Assembly (NCBI RefSeq): GCF_003627215.1
Contig: NZ_CP032677.1
Span: forward strand, 5,089,501 to 5,153,500
DNA from: Pseudomonas sp. Leaf58
Lineage (GTDB): Bacteria; Pseudomonadota; Gammaproteobacteria; Pseudomonadales; Pseudomonadaceae
Reading direction: 5' to 3'
Length of the DNA: 64,000 nt
Of this stretch, positions 1-8,655 are shown in pieces (position 1 is the first letter of the stretch; every line of letters begins with the position of its first letter). The notes under the pieces are model-generated. The model was given only the letters and a program-made list of their open reading frames with translations. It had not been told where the DNA came from and searched no databases. Made by a program: the position numbers and the translations under genes.

Positions 1-308
1 ACACGCCCGTCACTGGCTTTGACCAACGCCTGCAGGCGCCGCTTGGCGGCCTCCGCATAGGGCTCGCTGGTGCGCCCATTGCGGCCGATTTCCGGGGCAT
101 TGATGCCAATCAGCCGCACACTGCGGCCGTCGACCAGGCGCAAGGTATCGCCATCCACCACCTGCCGCACCGCTACCTGCTGCGGCCTGTCCGGCAGCGG
201 GCAGAATGCCAGGGCTGGGAAATGCCAGATGACGCCCATAAAAAAAGCGCCCACAAGGGGCGCCTTTTTTTGCAGCAATGCGAAACCCGAGGGGCTCGCC
301 ATGCGCAT
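1..308 (-). CDS. Thermonuclease-like (SNase fold) exported nuclease, 3' part missing
   Basis: The gene is cut by the left edge, so only about 102 N-terminal residues are present. The segment VVDGDTLRLVDGRSVRLIGI followed by NAPEIG is the start of the staphylococcal-nuclease fold, whose members cleave DNA and RNA with calcium. Starting at the ATG at 308 (or in-frame ATG at 302), the protein begins with a short polar stretch, two lysines and a hydrophobic run ending ALAFC, which looks like a signal peptide and suggests export. A later ATG at 239 would remove that peptide. The 308 start lies only 2 bases after the rpmE stop, and the rpmE terminator hairpin then falls inside this coding sequence. 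The domain call is firm; the start is uncertain. Confidence 0.75.
   Translation of the reverse strand, partial: MRMASPSGFALLQKKAPLVGAFFMGVIWHFPALAFCPLPDRPQQVAVRQVVDGDTLRLVDGRSVRLIGINAPEIGRNGRTSEPYAEAAKRRLQALVKASDGR
241..271 (-). terminator. Rho-independent terminator after rpmE
   Basis: A GC-rich stem (AGGCGCCCC / GGGCGC arms around TTGTG) is flanked by runs of A on one side and T on the other, so it can act in both directions. On the minus strand it follows the rpmE stop at 311. It overlaps the predicted signal-peptide codons of the downstream nuclease gene. Confidence 0.8.
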
Positions 309-310
309 GA

Positions 311-526
311 TTACTTCTTGGTACCGAACATACCGAAGCGATCGGCGAACTTCTGTACGCGACCACCGGTGTCCAACACTTTCTGCTTACCGGTGTAGAA
401 CGGGTGGCACAGGTTGCAAACGTCGATCGACAGGGTGTTGCCCAGGGTCGAACGGGTTTCGAACTTGTTGCCGCAGCTGCAGGTGACTGCAACTACTTCG
501 TAGTTCGGGTGGATACCTTCTTTCAT
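311..526 (-). CDS. rpmE: 50S ribosomal protein L31 (zinc-binding form)
   Basis: This is a 71-residue ribosomal protein of the large subunit. The start MKEGIHPNY is placed at the ATG at 526, preceded by a GAGGAAG ribosome-binding site; an open extension to 562 has no support. Cysteines 16, 18, 37 and 40 (CSC and CNLC) are the zinc ligands of the C+ form of L31, and HPFYTGKQK is the family signature. The gene has a sigma-70-like promoter at 597-624 and a terminator at 241-271. It is divergent from priA. Confidence 0.97.
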   Translation of the reverse strand: MKEGIHPNYEVVAVTCSCGNKFETRSTLGNTLSIDVCNLCHPFYTGKQKVLDTGGRVQKFADRFGMFGTKK

Positions 527-596
527 GGTCACTTCCTCGAGCTGCGTGCCGCCACCCAACACCTATTGTTGAATACCGCACGTAATTAGGCGGCGA

Positions 597-624
597 ATAA
601 TACCAGAGCACGGCGCCAGTGCAA
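597..624 (-). promoter_or_regulatory. Sigma-70-type promoter for rpmE
   Basis: On the minus strand a TTGCAC -35 box (619-624) and a TATTAT -10 box (597-602) are separated by 16 bases, about 70 bases upstream of the rpmE start. The call rests on consensus match only. Confidence 0.6.
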
Positions 625-693
625 GTTGTCGCTTGCACCGACCGTCGTCTGCTAGGCTCGCCAGTCCTTGTAACGCCCTCCGAGACTTTCCGC

Positions 694-2913
694 GTGTCCG
701 ACGTCATCCTGCGCCTTGCCCTGCCCTCCCCACTGCGCCGCCTGTTCGACTACAAGGCGCCGGCGAGCATGGCGCGTCAGGCCCTGGCCCCGGGCATGCG
801 CATTCGCGTGCCATTCGGCCGGCGCGAAATGATCGGGGTGCTGGTAGAAGTGTGCGCGCAAAGCGAAGTACCGGCAGACAAGCTCAAACCAGCCAGCGCC
901 CTGCTCGACCCGGTGTCACCGATCCCACCGTCGTTGTTCAAGCTGTGCCTGTGGACTGCCCAGTACTACCAGCACAGCCTGGGCGACACCCTGAGCTGGG
1001 CCCTGCCGACGCTACTGCGCCAGGGCGAACCCGCCGAAATGCGCCAGGAGCGCTTTTGGCACGTGGCCCCCGGTGCCCGCCTGGAGGACCCGCGCATCGC
1101 CCGCGCACCACGCCAGCGCGACGCCCTCAAAACCCTGGCCCAGCACCCGCACGGCGTCGCCCACAGCCTGCTGGCCAAGCTCAACCTGAACAAGGACAGC
1201 CTAGACCTGCTGCTGGCCAAGGACCTGGTGCAGATCGAGGTTCGCCGCCACCTGCCGGCGCTGCGCCACGAACACTGGCTGGCACAGCCGGAACTGCCGC
1301 TCAACGAAGAGCAGCGCGACGCCTTTGACGCCGTGCGCGAAGGCTTTGACGGCTTCGGCGCGTTTCTGCTGGCCGGTGTCACCGGCAGCGGCAAGACCGA
1401 GGTCTACCTGCAGCTGATCCGCGAAACCTTGGAAGCCGGCAAGCAGGCCTTGGTACTGATCCCGGAAATCAACCTTGGCCCGCAGACCCTGGCGCGCTTC
1501 GAGCAACGCTTCAATGCCCGTATTGCCCTGCTGCATTCGGCGGTGAACGACCGCGAACGCTTGGATGCTTGGCTGGCCGCCCGGGACGGCGAGGCTGACA
1601 TTATCATTGGCACCCGCTCGGCCCTGTTCACGCCGATGAAAAACCCCGGCCTGATCATCATCGACGAGGAGCATGACGGCTCCTATAAACAGCAGGAAGG
1701 CTTGCGTTACCACGCCCGCGACCTGGCGCTGGTACGCGCCCACCAGGAAAACATTCCCATTCTGCTCGGGTCTGCCACGCCGTCGCTGGAAACCCTGCAC
1801 AACGCCCTGACCGGTCGCTACCGCCTGTTGCGCATGAACCAACGCGCTGGCGGGGCCCGCCCACCGCGCATGCTGCGCCTGGATGTGAAGAGCCTGCCGC
1901 TGGACAGCGGCATCAGCGGCCCGTTGCAGCAGGCCATCCGCCAAACCTTGGAAGCGGGCCAGCAGGTGCTGGTGTTTCTTAACCGCCGCGGTTTCGCCCC
2001 GACCTTGCTGTGCCACGATTGCGGCTGGCTGTCAGAATGCCCACGCTGCGATGCGCGCATGACCGTGCACCAGCGCTCCGGCGTGCTGCGCTGCCACCAT
2101 TGCGGCTATGACGAGCGCCTGCCGCACCAGTGCCCGCAGTGCAACCACGTCGACCTGCGCCCGGTCGGCGCCGGTACAGAGCGGGCCGAAGAGCGCCTGA
2201 AAGTGCTCTTCCCGGATTACCCGATCCTGCGTGTGGACCGTGACAGCACCGCACGCAAGGACGCCATGCACAACCTGTTCAGCACCATCCAGCGCGGCCA
2301 ACCGAGCATCCTCGTCGGCACCCAGATGCTCGCCAAGGGCCACCACTTCCCAAGGGTGACCCTGGTGGCCATCCTCGATGCCGACGGCGGGTTGTTCTCC
2401 GGAGATTTCCGCGCTAGCGAACGCATGGCGCAGCTGATCGTACAAGTCGCCGGGCGTGCCGGGCGCGCCGAAGAGCCTGGCAAAGTCATCATCCAGACCC
2501 ACCTGGCTGACCACCCACTGCTGGTGCAACTGACCGAACAGGGCTACTTCGCCTTTGCCGAGCAGGCCCTGGACGAACGCCGCGCCGCCGGCTTGCCGCC
2601 TTACTCGCACCTGGCCCTGCTGCGCGCCGAAGCACACAAGCCTGGGCAGGCCGAAGGCTTCCTCGACGAAGCCTGTGCCGCCGCCGAGCGCCTGGTGGCC
2701 GAACAGCGTCTGCCAGGCATCGAGCTGCTGGGGCCGGTGCCGGCCCCTATGGAACGCCGCGCCGGGCGCTTCCGTGCACAACTGTTGATACAGGCCAATA
2801 CGCGGGCGCCTTTGCATCGACTGATCAGCGCCTGGTTGCTAGTGTTGGAGCAGATCCCGAGCGGGCGCCAAGTGCGCTGGTCGCTGGATGTCGACCCGGT
2901 TGACCTGTACTGA
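694..2913 (+). CDS. priA: Primosomal replication restart helicase PriA
   Basis: PriA is a superfamily 2 3'-to-5' DNA helicase that recognises stalled forks and reloads the replisome. The 739-residue protein has the N-terminal 3'-end-binding domain, the Walker A motif GVTGSGKTE near residue 230, the DEEH box at 324-327, and a cysteine cluster beginning at Cys440 (CHDC, CPRC, CHHC, CPQC) that binds two zinc ions. I chose the GTG at 694 (VSDVILRLALPSPLRRLF) because homology starts there; the frame stays open upstream to 619 but that part resembles no PriA. It is transcribed divergently from rpmE. Confidence 0.96.
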   Translation: MSDVILRLALPSPLRRLFDYKAPASMARQALAPGMRIRVPFGRREMIGVLVEVCAQSEVPADKLKPASALLDPVSPIPPSLFKLCLWTAQYYQHSLGDTLSWALPTLLRQGEPAEMRQERFWHVAPGARLEDPRIARAPRQRDALKTLAQHPHGVAHSLLAKLNLNKDSLDLLLAKDLVQIEVRRHLPALRHEHWLAQPELPLNEEQRDAFDAVREGFDGFGAFLLAGVTGSGKTEVYLQLIRETLEAGKQALVLIPEINLGPQTLARFEQRFNARIALLHSAVNDRERLDAWLAARDGEADIIIGTRSALFTPMKNPGLIIIDEEHDGSYKQQEGLRYHARDLALVRAHQENIPILLGSATPSLETLHNALTGRYRLLRMNQRAGGARPPRMLRLDVKSLPLDSGISGPLQQAIRQTLEAGQQVLVFLNRRGFAPTLLCHDCGWLSECPRCDARMTVHQRSGVLRCHHCGYDERLPHQCPQCNHVDLRPVGAGTERAEERLKVLFPDYPILRVDRDSTARKDAMHNLFSTIQRGQPSILVGTQMLAKGHHFPRVTLVAILDADGGLFSGDFRASERMAQLIVQVAGRAGRAEEPGKVIIQTHLADHPLLVQLTEQGYFAFAEQALDERRAAGLPPYSHLALLRAEAHKPGQAEGFLDEACAAAERLVAEQRLPGIELLGPVPAPMERRAGRFRAQLLIQANTRAPLHRLISAWLLVLEQIPSGRQVRWSLDVDPVDLY

Positions 2914-3075
2914 GCTGCAAGTGTGGGCTAACCGTAATCGGCCTTTTCTTGCGGCTTGCGGCTTGTGGCTTGCCGCTCAAAGGTTGGCAACCCGCGCCTA
3001 GCCACGGATAATGCCCAGTTTTTCCACCTGCGCATCCAAGCGCTCCACCGCGCTTGCGGTCGAAAAGAGACCCCC

Positions 3076-4812
3076 ATGAAAGACACCATTCGCCAGCTGA
3101 TCCAGCAAGCCCTCACCCAACTCGTCACCGACGGTGTGCTGCCTGAAGGGCTGTCGCCGGCGATTCAGGTGGAAAACGCCCGAGACAAAACCCACGGCGA
3201 CTTCGCCAGCAACATCGCCATGATGCTGGCCAAACCGGCCGGCATGAAGCCGCGCGACCTGGCCGAAAAACTGATCAACGCCCTGCCGGTCAGCGCCGAC
3301 ATCAGCAAGGTCGAAATCGCCGGCCCCGGCTTCCTGAACTTCTTCCAGAACACCGACGCCCTGGCCAACCGCCTGGATGCCGCGCTGGCCGACGCCCACC
3401 TGGGCGCGCGCAAGGCTGGCCCTGCGCAAAAGGTGGTGATCGACATGTCGGCACCCAACCTGGCCAAGGAGATGCACGTCGGCCACCTGCGCTCCACCAT
3501 CATCGGTGACAGCGTGGCGCGGGTGCTTGAGTTCCTGGGCGATGACGTGATTCGCCAGAACCACGTGGGCGACTGGGGCACGCAGTTCGGCATGCTGATG
3601 GCCTACCTGCAGGAAAACCCGATCACCAGCGACGAACTGTCGGACCTGGAAAACTTCTACCGCGCGGCCAAGAAACGCTTCGACGAGTCTGAAGAGTTTG
3701 CTACCCGCGCGCGCGGCCTGGTGGTCAAGCTGCAGGCCGGCGACCCTGACTGCCTGGCCCTGTGGACGCGCTTCAAGGACATCTCGCTGTCGCACTGCCA
3801 GAAGACCTACGAGCTGCTCAACGTCAAGCTGACCATGGCCGATGTAATGGGCGAGAGCGCCTATAACGACGACCTGGCCAACGTGGTCGCCGACCTCAAG
3901 GCCAAGGGCCTGTTGGTCGAAGACCAGGGCGCCCAGTGCGTCTTCCTGGAAGAGTTCAAGAACAGCGAAGGTGAACCGCTGCCGGTAATTGTGCAGAAGG
4001 CCGATGGCGGCTACCTGTACGCCACCACCGACCTGGCGGCCGTGCGCTACCGCAGCAACGTGCTCAAGGCCGATCGCGCCTTGTACTTCGTCGACCAGCG
4101 CCAGGCCCTGCACTTCAACCAAGTGTTCGAAGTTGCCCGCCGCGCCGGCTTCGTCGGCCACCCGATGCAGATGGAACACATGGGCTTCGGCACCATGAAC
4201 GGCGCCGACGGCCGCCCGTTCAAAACCCGTGACGGCGGCACCGTGAAGCTGATCGACCTGCTGACCGAGGCCAAGGAGCGCGCCTACGCGCTGGTCAAGG
4301 AAAAGAACCCGGGCCTGGCCGACGAAGATCTGCGTCACATCGGTGAAGTGGTGGGTATCGGCGCAGTGAAATATGCCGACTTGTCCAAGCACCGCACCAG
4401 CGACTACAGCTTCAACTTCGAGCTAATGCTCAACTTTGAAGGTAACACCGCGCCTTACCTGCTGTACGCCTATACCCGCGTAGCTGGCGTGTTCCGCAAG
4501 CTGGGCAAGGGCTTTGACGAAGTCGACGGCAACATCGTGCTGCAGGCCGCCCACGAGCATGACCTGGCCGCACGCCTGGCGCAGTTTGGCGAAATCCTCA
4601 ACAACGTCGCCGAAAAAGGCACGCCGCACGTGCTGTGCAGCTACCTGTACGACTTGGCCGGCCTGTTCTCCAGCTTCTACGAGAACTGCCCGATCCTCGC
4701 CGCCGAAACCCCGCAGCAGCAGCAAAGCCGCCTGCGCCTGGCGGCCCTGACTGGCCGTACCCTCAAGCAAGGTCTGGAACTGCTCGGCCTGGAAACCCTG
4801 GAGCGCATGTAA
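3076..4812 (+). CDS. argS: Arginine--tRNA ligase
   Basis: A class I aminoacyl-tRNA synthetase charging tRNA-Arg, 578 residues, the normal length for Pseudomonas. The N-terminal tRNA D-loop-binding domain is followed by the HIGH-type motif in [17 protein letters not shown]; like many ArgS proteins it lacks a canonical KMSKS and has [11 protein letters not shown] instead. The C-terminal DALR anticodon-binding domain ends in LGLETLERM. The start ATG at 3076 follows a purine-rich AAAGAGA. The 162-base gap after priA holds only short GGCTTG repeats. The next gene starts one base after this stop. Confidence 0.97.
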   Translation: MKDTIRQLIQQALTQLVTDGVLPEGLSPAIQVENARDKTHGDFASNIAMMLAKPAGMKPRDLAEKLINALPVSADISKVEIAGPGFLNFFQNTDALANRLDAALADAHLGARKAGPAQKVVIDMSAPNLAKEMHVGHLRSTIIGDSVARVLEFLGDDVIRQNHVGDWGTQFGMLMAYLQENPITSDELSDLENFYRAAKKRFDESEEFATRARGLVVKLQAGDPDCLALWTRFKDISLSHCQKTYELLNVKLTMADVMGESAYNDDLANVVADLKAKGLLVEDQGAQCVFLEEFKNSEGEPLPVIVQKADGGYLYATTDLAAVRYRSNVLKADRALYFVDQRQALHFNQVFEVARRAGFVGHPMQMEHMGFGTMNGADGRPFKTRDGGTVKLIDLLTEAKERAYALVKEKNPGLADEDLRHIGEVVGIGAVKYADLSKHRTSDYSFNFELMLNFEGNTAPYLLYAYTRVAGVFRKLGKGFDEVDGNIVLQAAHEHDLAARLAQFGEILNNVAEKGTPHVLCSYLYDLAGLFSSFYENCPILAAETPQQQQSRLRLAALTGRTLKQGLELLGLETLERM

Positions 4813-4813
4813 G

Positions 4814-5512
4814 TTGGCCGCCAAAAAAAAACCTGCCCCCAAACGCGGCGCCAGCCGCCAAACCGCACCGGCTAAACAGCCGATCCCCGGTTGGGTGTGG
4901 CTGGCTGTCGGCCTGACTGTAGGCGCGTTCATCGTCTTCCTGATGAAGCTTGAGCCAGGTGGCGAAGACATCAAGCGCACCAAGCCCGAGCAGCAAAAGC
5001 CAGAGAAAGTGGTCGAAGCCAGCAAGTCGACCCAGGCCACCGCGCAGCAACCGGTGAAACCGAAGTACGACTTCTACACCCTGCTGCCGGAGTCCGAAGT
5101 GATCGTGCCGCCGGAGGCTGTGCCAGAGAAGACGCCACCGGTCCCGGCCCAGCCGGTGACCCCGGTAACGCCGGCAGAGGCAGCGAAGATCGACACGGCA
5201 CGGGCACAGGCGGCGCTGCTGGGCCAGACCCCGCCACCGCCACCGCCAGTGATCAAGCCGGCGGCGACGACTCAGTACTTCCTGCAGGCCGGCTCGTTCC
5301 GCAAGCAAGCCGATGCCGATAAGGTGCGCGCGCAGATCATCCTGCTGGGCCAGTCGGTGAAGGTGGAGTCGGGCACGGTCAAGGACGAAACCTGGTACCG
5401 GGTCTTGGTTGGGCCGTTCAGCAACCGTGAACAGCTGACCAGTGCGCAAAAGCAGCTGGCCGGGGCTGGTTTCAGCAACCTGTTGCTGCAACAGCGGCAG
5501 ACTCGCCAGTAA
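4814..5512 (+). CDS. FtsN-like SPOR-domain cell-division protein
   Basis: The 232-residue protein has a basic cytoplasmic tail (MAAKKKPAPKRG), one membrane helix at about residues 26-44 (GWVWLAVGLTVGAFIVFLM), a Pro/Lys/Glu-rich periplasmic linker with the FtsN-like motif KYDFYTLLPESEV, and a C-terminal SPOR domain (about 150-228: YFLQAGSFRKQADADKVRAQ). SPOR domains bind denuded septal glycan. The start is a TTG at 4814, one base after the argS stop; no ATG fits, and the likely ribosome-binding site CTGGAG lies inside argS, suggesting translational coupling. A terminator follows at 5514-5552. The role as FtsN is inferred from architecture. Confidence 0.85.
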   Translation: MAAKKKPAPKRGASRQTAPAKQPIPGWVWLAVGLTVGAFIVFLMKLEPGGEDIKRTKPEQQKPEKVVEASKSTQATAQQPVKPKYDFYTLLPESEVIVPPEAVPEKTPPVPAQPVTPVTPAEAAKIDTARAQAALLGQTPPPPPPVIKPAATTQYFLQAGSFRKQADADKVRAQIILLGQSVKVESGTVKDETWYRVLVGPFSNREQLTSAQKQLAGAGFSNLLLQQRQTRQ

Positions 5513-5513
5513 C

Positions 5514-5552
5514 AAAAAAGGCCTTGCCGCTTAACTGCGCCAAGGCCTTTTT
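5514..5552. terminator. Bidirectional terminator between SPOR gene and TM2 gene
   Basis: A perfect AAGGCCTTG / CAAGGCCTT stem is flanked by six A and five T residues. It lies between two convergent genes and can serve both. Confidence 0.85.
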
Positions 5553-5570
5553 CATGCACGGTTCCGACCG

Positions 5571-5592
5571 CTTCGCGGGTTTACCCGCGAAG
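5571..5592. repeat. Short REP-like palindrome
   Basis: A perfect 22-base palindrome (CTTCGCGGGT, TT, ACCCGCGAAG), which is the core of the P. putida REP family, just beyond the TM2 gene stop. The longer REP units in the window share this core. Confidence 0.7.
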
Positions 5593-5595
5593 ATT

Positions 5596-6012
5596 TCAAC
5601 GCAAAGCATTCCTCTCGGACACCTGGCTGTTCAGCGTCCAGAAGTCATACAGCACCCCCACCAAAAACAGCCCACCAGTAAAGAAGTAAATGATCGCCGT
5701 CACCCACTTGCCCTGATACAGCCGGTGCAGGCCAAACACCCCGAGGAAGGTCAGCAAGATCCAGGCGATGTTGTAGTCAACGCGCCCAGACTGAAACCTT
5801 AGGTCGGCCTCACGGTCCATGGACGGGATCAGGAACAGGTCGATCAACCAGCCGATGCCTAGCAGGCCCAGGGTAAGGAACCAGATAGTGCCGGTGATGG
5901 GCTTGCCGTAATAGAAACGATGCGACCCGGTGAAGCCGAAAATCCACAGCAGGTAGCCAATGGTCTTGCTGTGAGTATCGTGAAACGGCGCCCCCTGTTG
6001 ATAACTGTTCAT
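5596..6012 (-). CDS. Double TM2-domain membrane protein
   Basis: A 138-residue inner-membrane protein of unknown function. It contains two copies of the TM2 fold: residues about 20-64 (FGFTGSHRFYYGK, then GIGWLIDLF) and about 83-127 (LGVFGLHRLYQGK, then VGVLYDF). Each is a helix, a polar turn with His-Arg and Gly-Lys, and a second helix with an aspartate. The pattern shows an internal duplication. Starts at ATG 6012 or 6016 are possible; the in-frame start giving MNSYQQGAPF is at 6012. It converges on the SPOR gene and is divergent from the NlpC/P60 gene. Confidence 0.8.
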   Translation of the reverse strand: MNSYQQGAPFHDTHSKTIGYLLWIFGFTGSHRFYYGKPITGTIWFLTLGLLGIGWLIDLFLIPSMDREADLRFQSGRVDYNIAWILLTFLGVFGLHRLYQGKWVTAIIYFFTGGLFLVGVLYDFWTLNSQVSERNALR

Positions 6013-6178
6013 TCATAGCCCCCTTGGGTTATCTGAAAATTTTCTAAAAAAAAATGTGACTTTCCTGGCGCAGGCCGACGTATGGCACCCTGCCAGTCGA
6101 CCAACGGATCAGAAACTGATCAAAAAGCTGTTATAAAGTTGCGCGCCCAACACATAACTATTCATAAGAGCTTCATCT

Positions 6179-6808
6179 ATGCCGCCTTTACTCAAGACAT
6201 GGCTGACCCTCTGTCTATTATTGCCCCTGGCCGCCCACGCCACCAACCGTGAGCAACGTCTTCCGAATGGTTTTACCGGCTACACCACCAATGCTTCGGT
6301 AAAACACGTACCGCTCAAGCAGGCCGCGCTGCGCACCCGCCCGAGCAGTGCTTCCAGCAGCAGCCGCAGCGTGCCGACCGTCGCCATGTCGCCAAAGCAG
6401 AGCAGCGATGTACTCAGCCGTGCGGTGAATGTGCTCGGCACCCCTTACGTGTGGGGTGGCAGCAGCCCGAAGAAAGGCTTCGACTGCAGCGGGCTAGTCA
6501 AATACGCCTTCAACGACGTCGCCGACGTCGATCTGCCGCGCACCTCCAATGCTATGGCCCAAGGCCACGGTGTGAAGGTGGCCAAGGGTGATTTGAAGCC
6601 GGGTGATCTGATCTTCTTCAACATCAAGAGCCGTCGGGTAAACCACGTTGCCATCTACCTGGGCAACGACCGCTTCATCCATGCGCCACGCCGTGGCAAG
6701 CGGGTGAGCATCGATACCCTGAGCAAGCCCTACTGGCAGAAACATTACGTCGTAGCCAAACGGGTGCTGCCGAAAGAGCAGCAGCAACTGAGCTTGGCCA
6801 AGCGCTAA
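6179..6808 (+). CDS. NlpC/P60 family murein endopeptidase
   Basis: A 209-residue exported cysteine peptidase expected to cut peptide stems of peptidoglycan. Residues 1-21 form a signal peptide (LLKTWLTLCLLLPLAAHA). A serine-rich linker (about 55-65) leads to the NlpC/P60 domain, with the catalytic Cys103 in DCSGLVKY, His156 in VNHVAIYLG and a third polar residue His168 in FIHAP. It resembles E. coli Spr/MepS but has no lipobox. The AT-rich 166-base region upstream should carry its promoter. A REP palindrome follows the stop. Confidence 0.9.
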   Translation: MPPLLKTWLTLCLLLPLAAHATNREQRLPNGFTGYTTNASVKHVPLKQAALRTRPSSASSSSRSVPTVAMSPKQSSDVLSRAVNVLGTPYVWGGSSPKKGFDCSGLVKYAFNDVADVDLPRTSNAMAQGHGVKVAKGDLKPGDLIFFNIKSRRVNHVAIYLGNDRFIHAPRRGKRVSIDTLSKPYWQKHYVVAKRVLPKEQQQLSLAKR

Positions 6809-6814
6809 ACAGGT

Positions 6815-6859
6815 CCGGCCTCTTCGCGGGTAAGCCCGCTCCTACAGCGAAGAGGCCGG
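6815..6859. repeat. REP palindrome
   Basis: A 45-base REP unit: outer arms CCGGCCTCTTCGC / GCGAAGAGGCCGG enclose the GCGGG-TAAG-CCCGC core and CTCCTACA. It lies between two convergent genes, the usual place for P. putida REPs. Confidence 0.9.
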
Positions 6860-6867
6860 CACAGGCA

Positions 6868-7866
6868 CTATAGAGCGTCGATCACCCCTCTCTCGCTCAT
6901 CCCCCGCAAAGCCCCCTCCATCGTTCGCATTCCTTGCGCACCACCCGCCTGCATCACCGAATACAACTGCGCCATCCGCCCCTCTCGCACCAGGTTACGC
7001 ACCGCCGGCGTCGCCACCAGCACTTCCCGCGCAGCAACCCGCCCACCGCCCGCGCGTTTGACCAGCACCTGCACCACCACCAGGCGCAACGATTCGGCCA
7101 ACATCGCCCGCACCAGCGGCTTCTCCTCGGCAGCAAACACCTCTACCAACCGGTCGATGCTGCTCGCCGCCGAACGCGTATGCACGGTCGCCAGCACCAA
7201 GTGCCCGGTCTCGGCCGCGCGCAAAGCCAGGCGAATGCTTTCCAGGTCACGCAGTTCGCCAATCATGACCACATCCGGGTCTTGGCGCAGCGCACTGCGC
7301 AGCCCTTGGGCAAAGCTGGCGGAGTCGCGGCCCACCTGCCGTTGATTGACCAGGCTGCGCTGGCAGCTGTGGATAACTTCAACAGGGTCTTCAAGGGTGA
7401 CGATGTGCAGCGCCCGTTCGCGATTCAGTTGGTCGAGCAGCGTCGCCAGGGTGCTGGACTTACCGCTGCCGGTCGGCCCACCCACCAAAATCAAACCATC
7501 ACTGCATTGAGCAACAGCTTGAAACACATCCTTAAGGTCCAGCTCATCGAGTGTGGCGATGCGCCCTGGGATCAAGCGAAAGGTCACCGCCGGGCCATTC
7601 AACTGGCGAAACAGGTTCAGCCGAAAGCGCCCGAGCATGGGTAACTCCAGCGCCAGGTCCAGTTCATCACCCTGGGCCCACTGCTGGCGTTGGTTTTCAT
7701 CCAGCACAGGCGCCATAGCCTCGATCAAGGCGACCGAACCCACGGTTGGCAGGGCCATGCGCTGCAACTCGCCATCCAGGCGCAACATCGGTACCTGGCC
7801 TGCCGCCAGGTGCAGGTCGGAAGCCCCCGCCCCCACGGCCAGGGCCAACAACTCGGTCACATCCAT
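6868..7866 (-). CDS. pilT: PilT-type twitching-motility ATPase
   Basis: A 332-residue hexameric ATPase of the GspE/PilT family, which drives retraction of type IV pili from the inner-membrane base. Walker A is GGPTGSGKSSTLATLL, the Walker B/Asp box and His box are VMIGELRD and LVLATVHTRSA, and a C-terminal PilT-like AVRNLVREGRMAQLYS is present (AIRNLIRE in PilT). I placed the start at ATG 7866 (MDVTELLALAV) behind GGGGAG; a TTG four codons upstream overlaps that site. No other pilus gene is nearby. PilU is the alternative identity. Confidence 0.85.
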   Translation of the reverse strand: MDVTELLALAVGAGASDLHLAAGQVPMLRLDGELQRMALPTVGSVALIEAMAPVLDENQRQQWAQGDELDLALELPMLGRFRLNLFRQLNGPAVTFRLIPGRIATLDELDLKDVFQAVAQCSDGLILVGGPTGSGKSSTLATLLDQLNRERALHIVTLEDPVEVIHSCQRSLVNQRQVGRDSASFAQGLRSALRQDPDVVMIGELRDLESIRLALRAAETGHLVLATVHTRSAASSIDRLVEVFAAEEKPLVRAMLAESLRLVVVQVLVKRAGGGRVAAREVLVATPAVRNLVREGRMAQLYSVMQAGGAQGMRTMEGALRGMSERGVIDAL

Positions 7867-7930
7867 GAGACTCCCCAAAGGCCTTCAAGTAGGTAGAATG
7901 CCGCAGACCTACAGCCGCCGGCCTCAGTCC

Positions 7931-8617
7931 ATGTCCACCCTAGCAGACAACCTTTCCGCTATTTCCGCCCGTATCGCCAGCGCTGCCCAGGCTGCCGGGC
8001 GTGAACCGGCCAGCGTTCAGTTGCTGGCCGTGAGCAAGACCAAGCCCGCCAGCGCCATCCGCGAGATCCACGCCGCTGGCATGTACCATTTCGGGGAAAA
8101 CTACCTACAGGAAGCACTGACAAAGCAGCAGTCGCTAAGCGACTTGCCCTTGATCTGGCACTTCATCGGCCCCATTCAGTCGAACAAGACCAAAGCCATC
8201 GCCGAGCATTTCGACTGGGTACATTCCGTGGACCGCCTGAAAATCGCCCAACGCCTGTCGGAGCAGCGCCCCGCCGGGCTGGCGCCGCTGAATATCTGCC
8301 TGCAAGTGAATGTCAGCGGCGAAGACAGCAAGTCCGGCTGTGCCCCTGCCGACCTGCCGGCCCTGGCGCAAGCAGTCGCCGCGCTGCCCAACCTGCGCCT
8401 GCGTGGGCTGATGGCAATCCCCGAGCCCACCGATGACCGCGCAGCCCAAGAAGCCGCCTTCGCTACCCTGCGCCAGTTGCAGGAAGGCCTGGGCCTTGGC
8501 CTGGACACCCTGTCGATGGGCATGAGCCACGACCTGGAAGCGGCCATTGCACAGGGAGCGACGTGGGTGCGTATCGGCACCGCCTTGTTCGGCGCCCGCG
8601 ACTACGGGCACGCCTGA
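7931..8617 (+). CDS. yggS: YggS/PLPBP family pyridoxal-phosphate homeostasis protein
   Basis: A 228-residue PLP-binding protein with the alanine-racemase N-terminal barrel but no enzyme activity known; family members buffer PLP and affect amino-acid metabolism. Lys36 in LLAVSKTKP is the PLP Schiff-base lysine, followed by FGENYLQEA and the phosphate-binding MGMSHDLEAAI near the C-terminus. The start ATG 7931 is where homology begins; the open frame extends upstream across the pilT start without support. It is divergent from pilT and 38 bases before proC, a conserved pairing. Confidence 0.93.
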   Translation: MSTLADNLSAISARIASAAQAAGREPASVQLLAVSKTKPASAIREIHAAGMYHFGENYLQEALTKQQSLSDLPLIWHFIGPIQSNKTKAIAEHFDWVHSVDRLKIAQRLSEQRPAGLAPLNICLQVNVSGEDSKSGCAPADLPALAQAVAALPNLRLRGLMAIPEPTDDRAAQEAAFATLRQLQEGLGLGLDTLSMGMSHDLEAAIAQGATWVRIGTALFGARDYGHA

Positions 8618-8655
8618 TTCCATGCTTTACTCACTCTTTCCCACAAGGACCTGAC

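Noticed and set aside
2998..4392. Long open frame (464 codons) antisense to argS
   Set aside because: It comes from high-GC codon bias opposite a well-supported gene, has no homology signature and overlaps argS entirely.
7553..7930. Upstream extension of yggS
   Set aside because: The frame is open but overlaps pilT on the other strand, and YggS homology starts at 7931.
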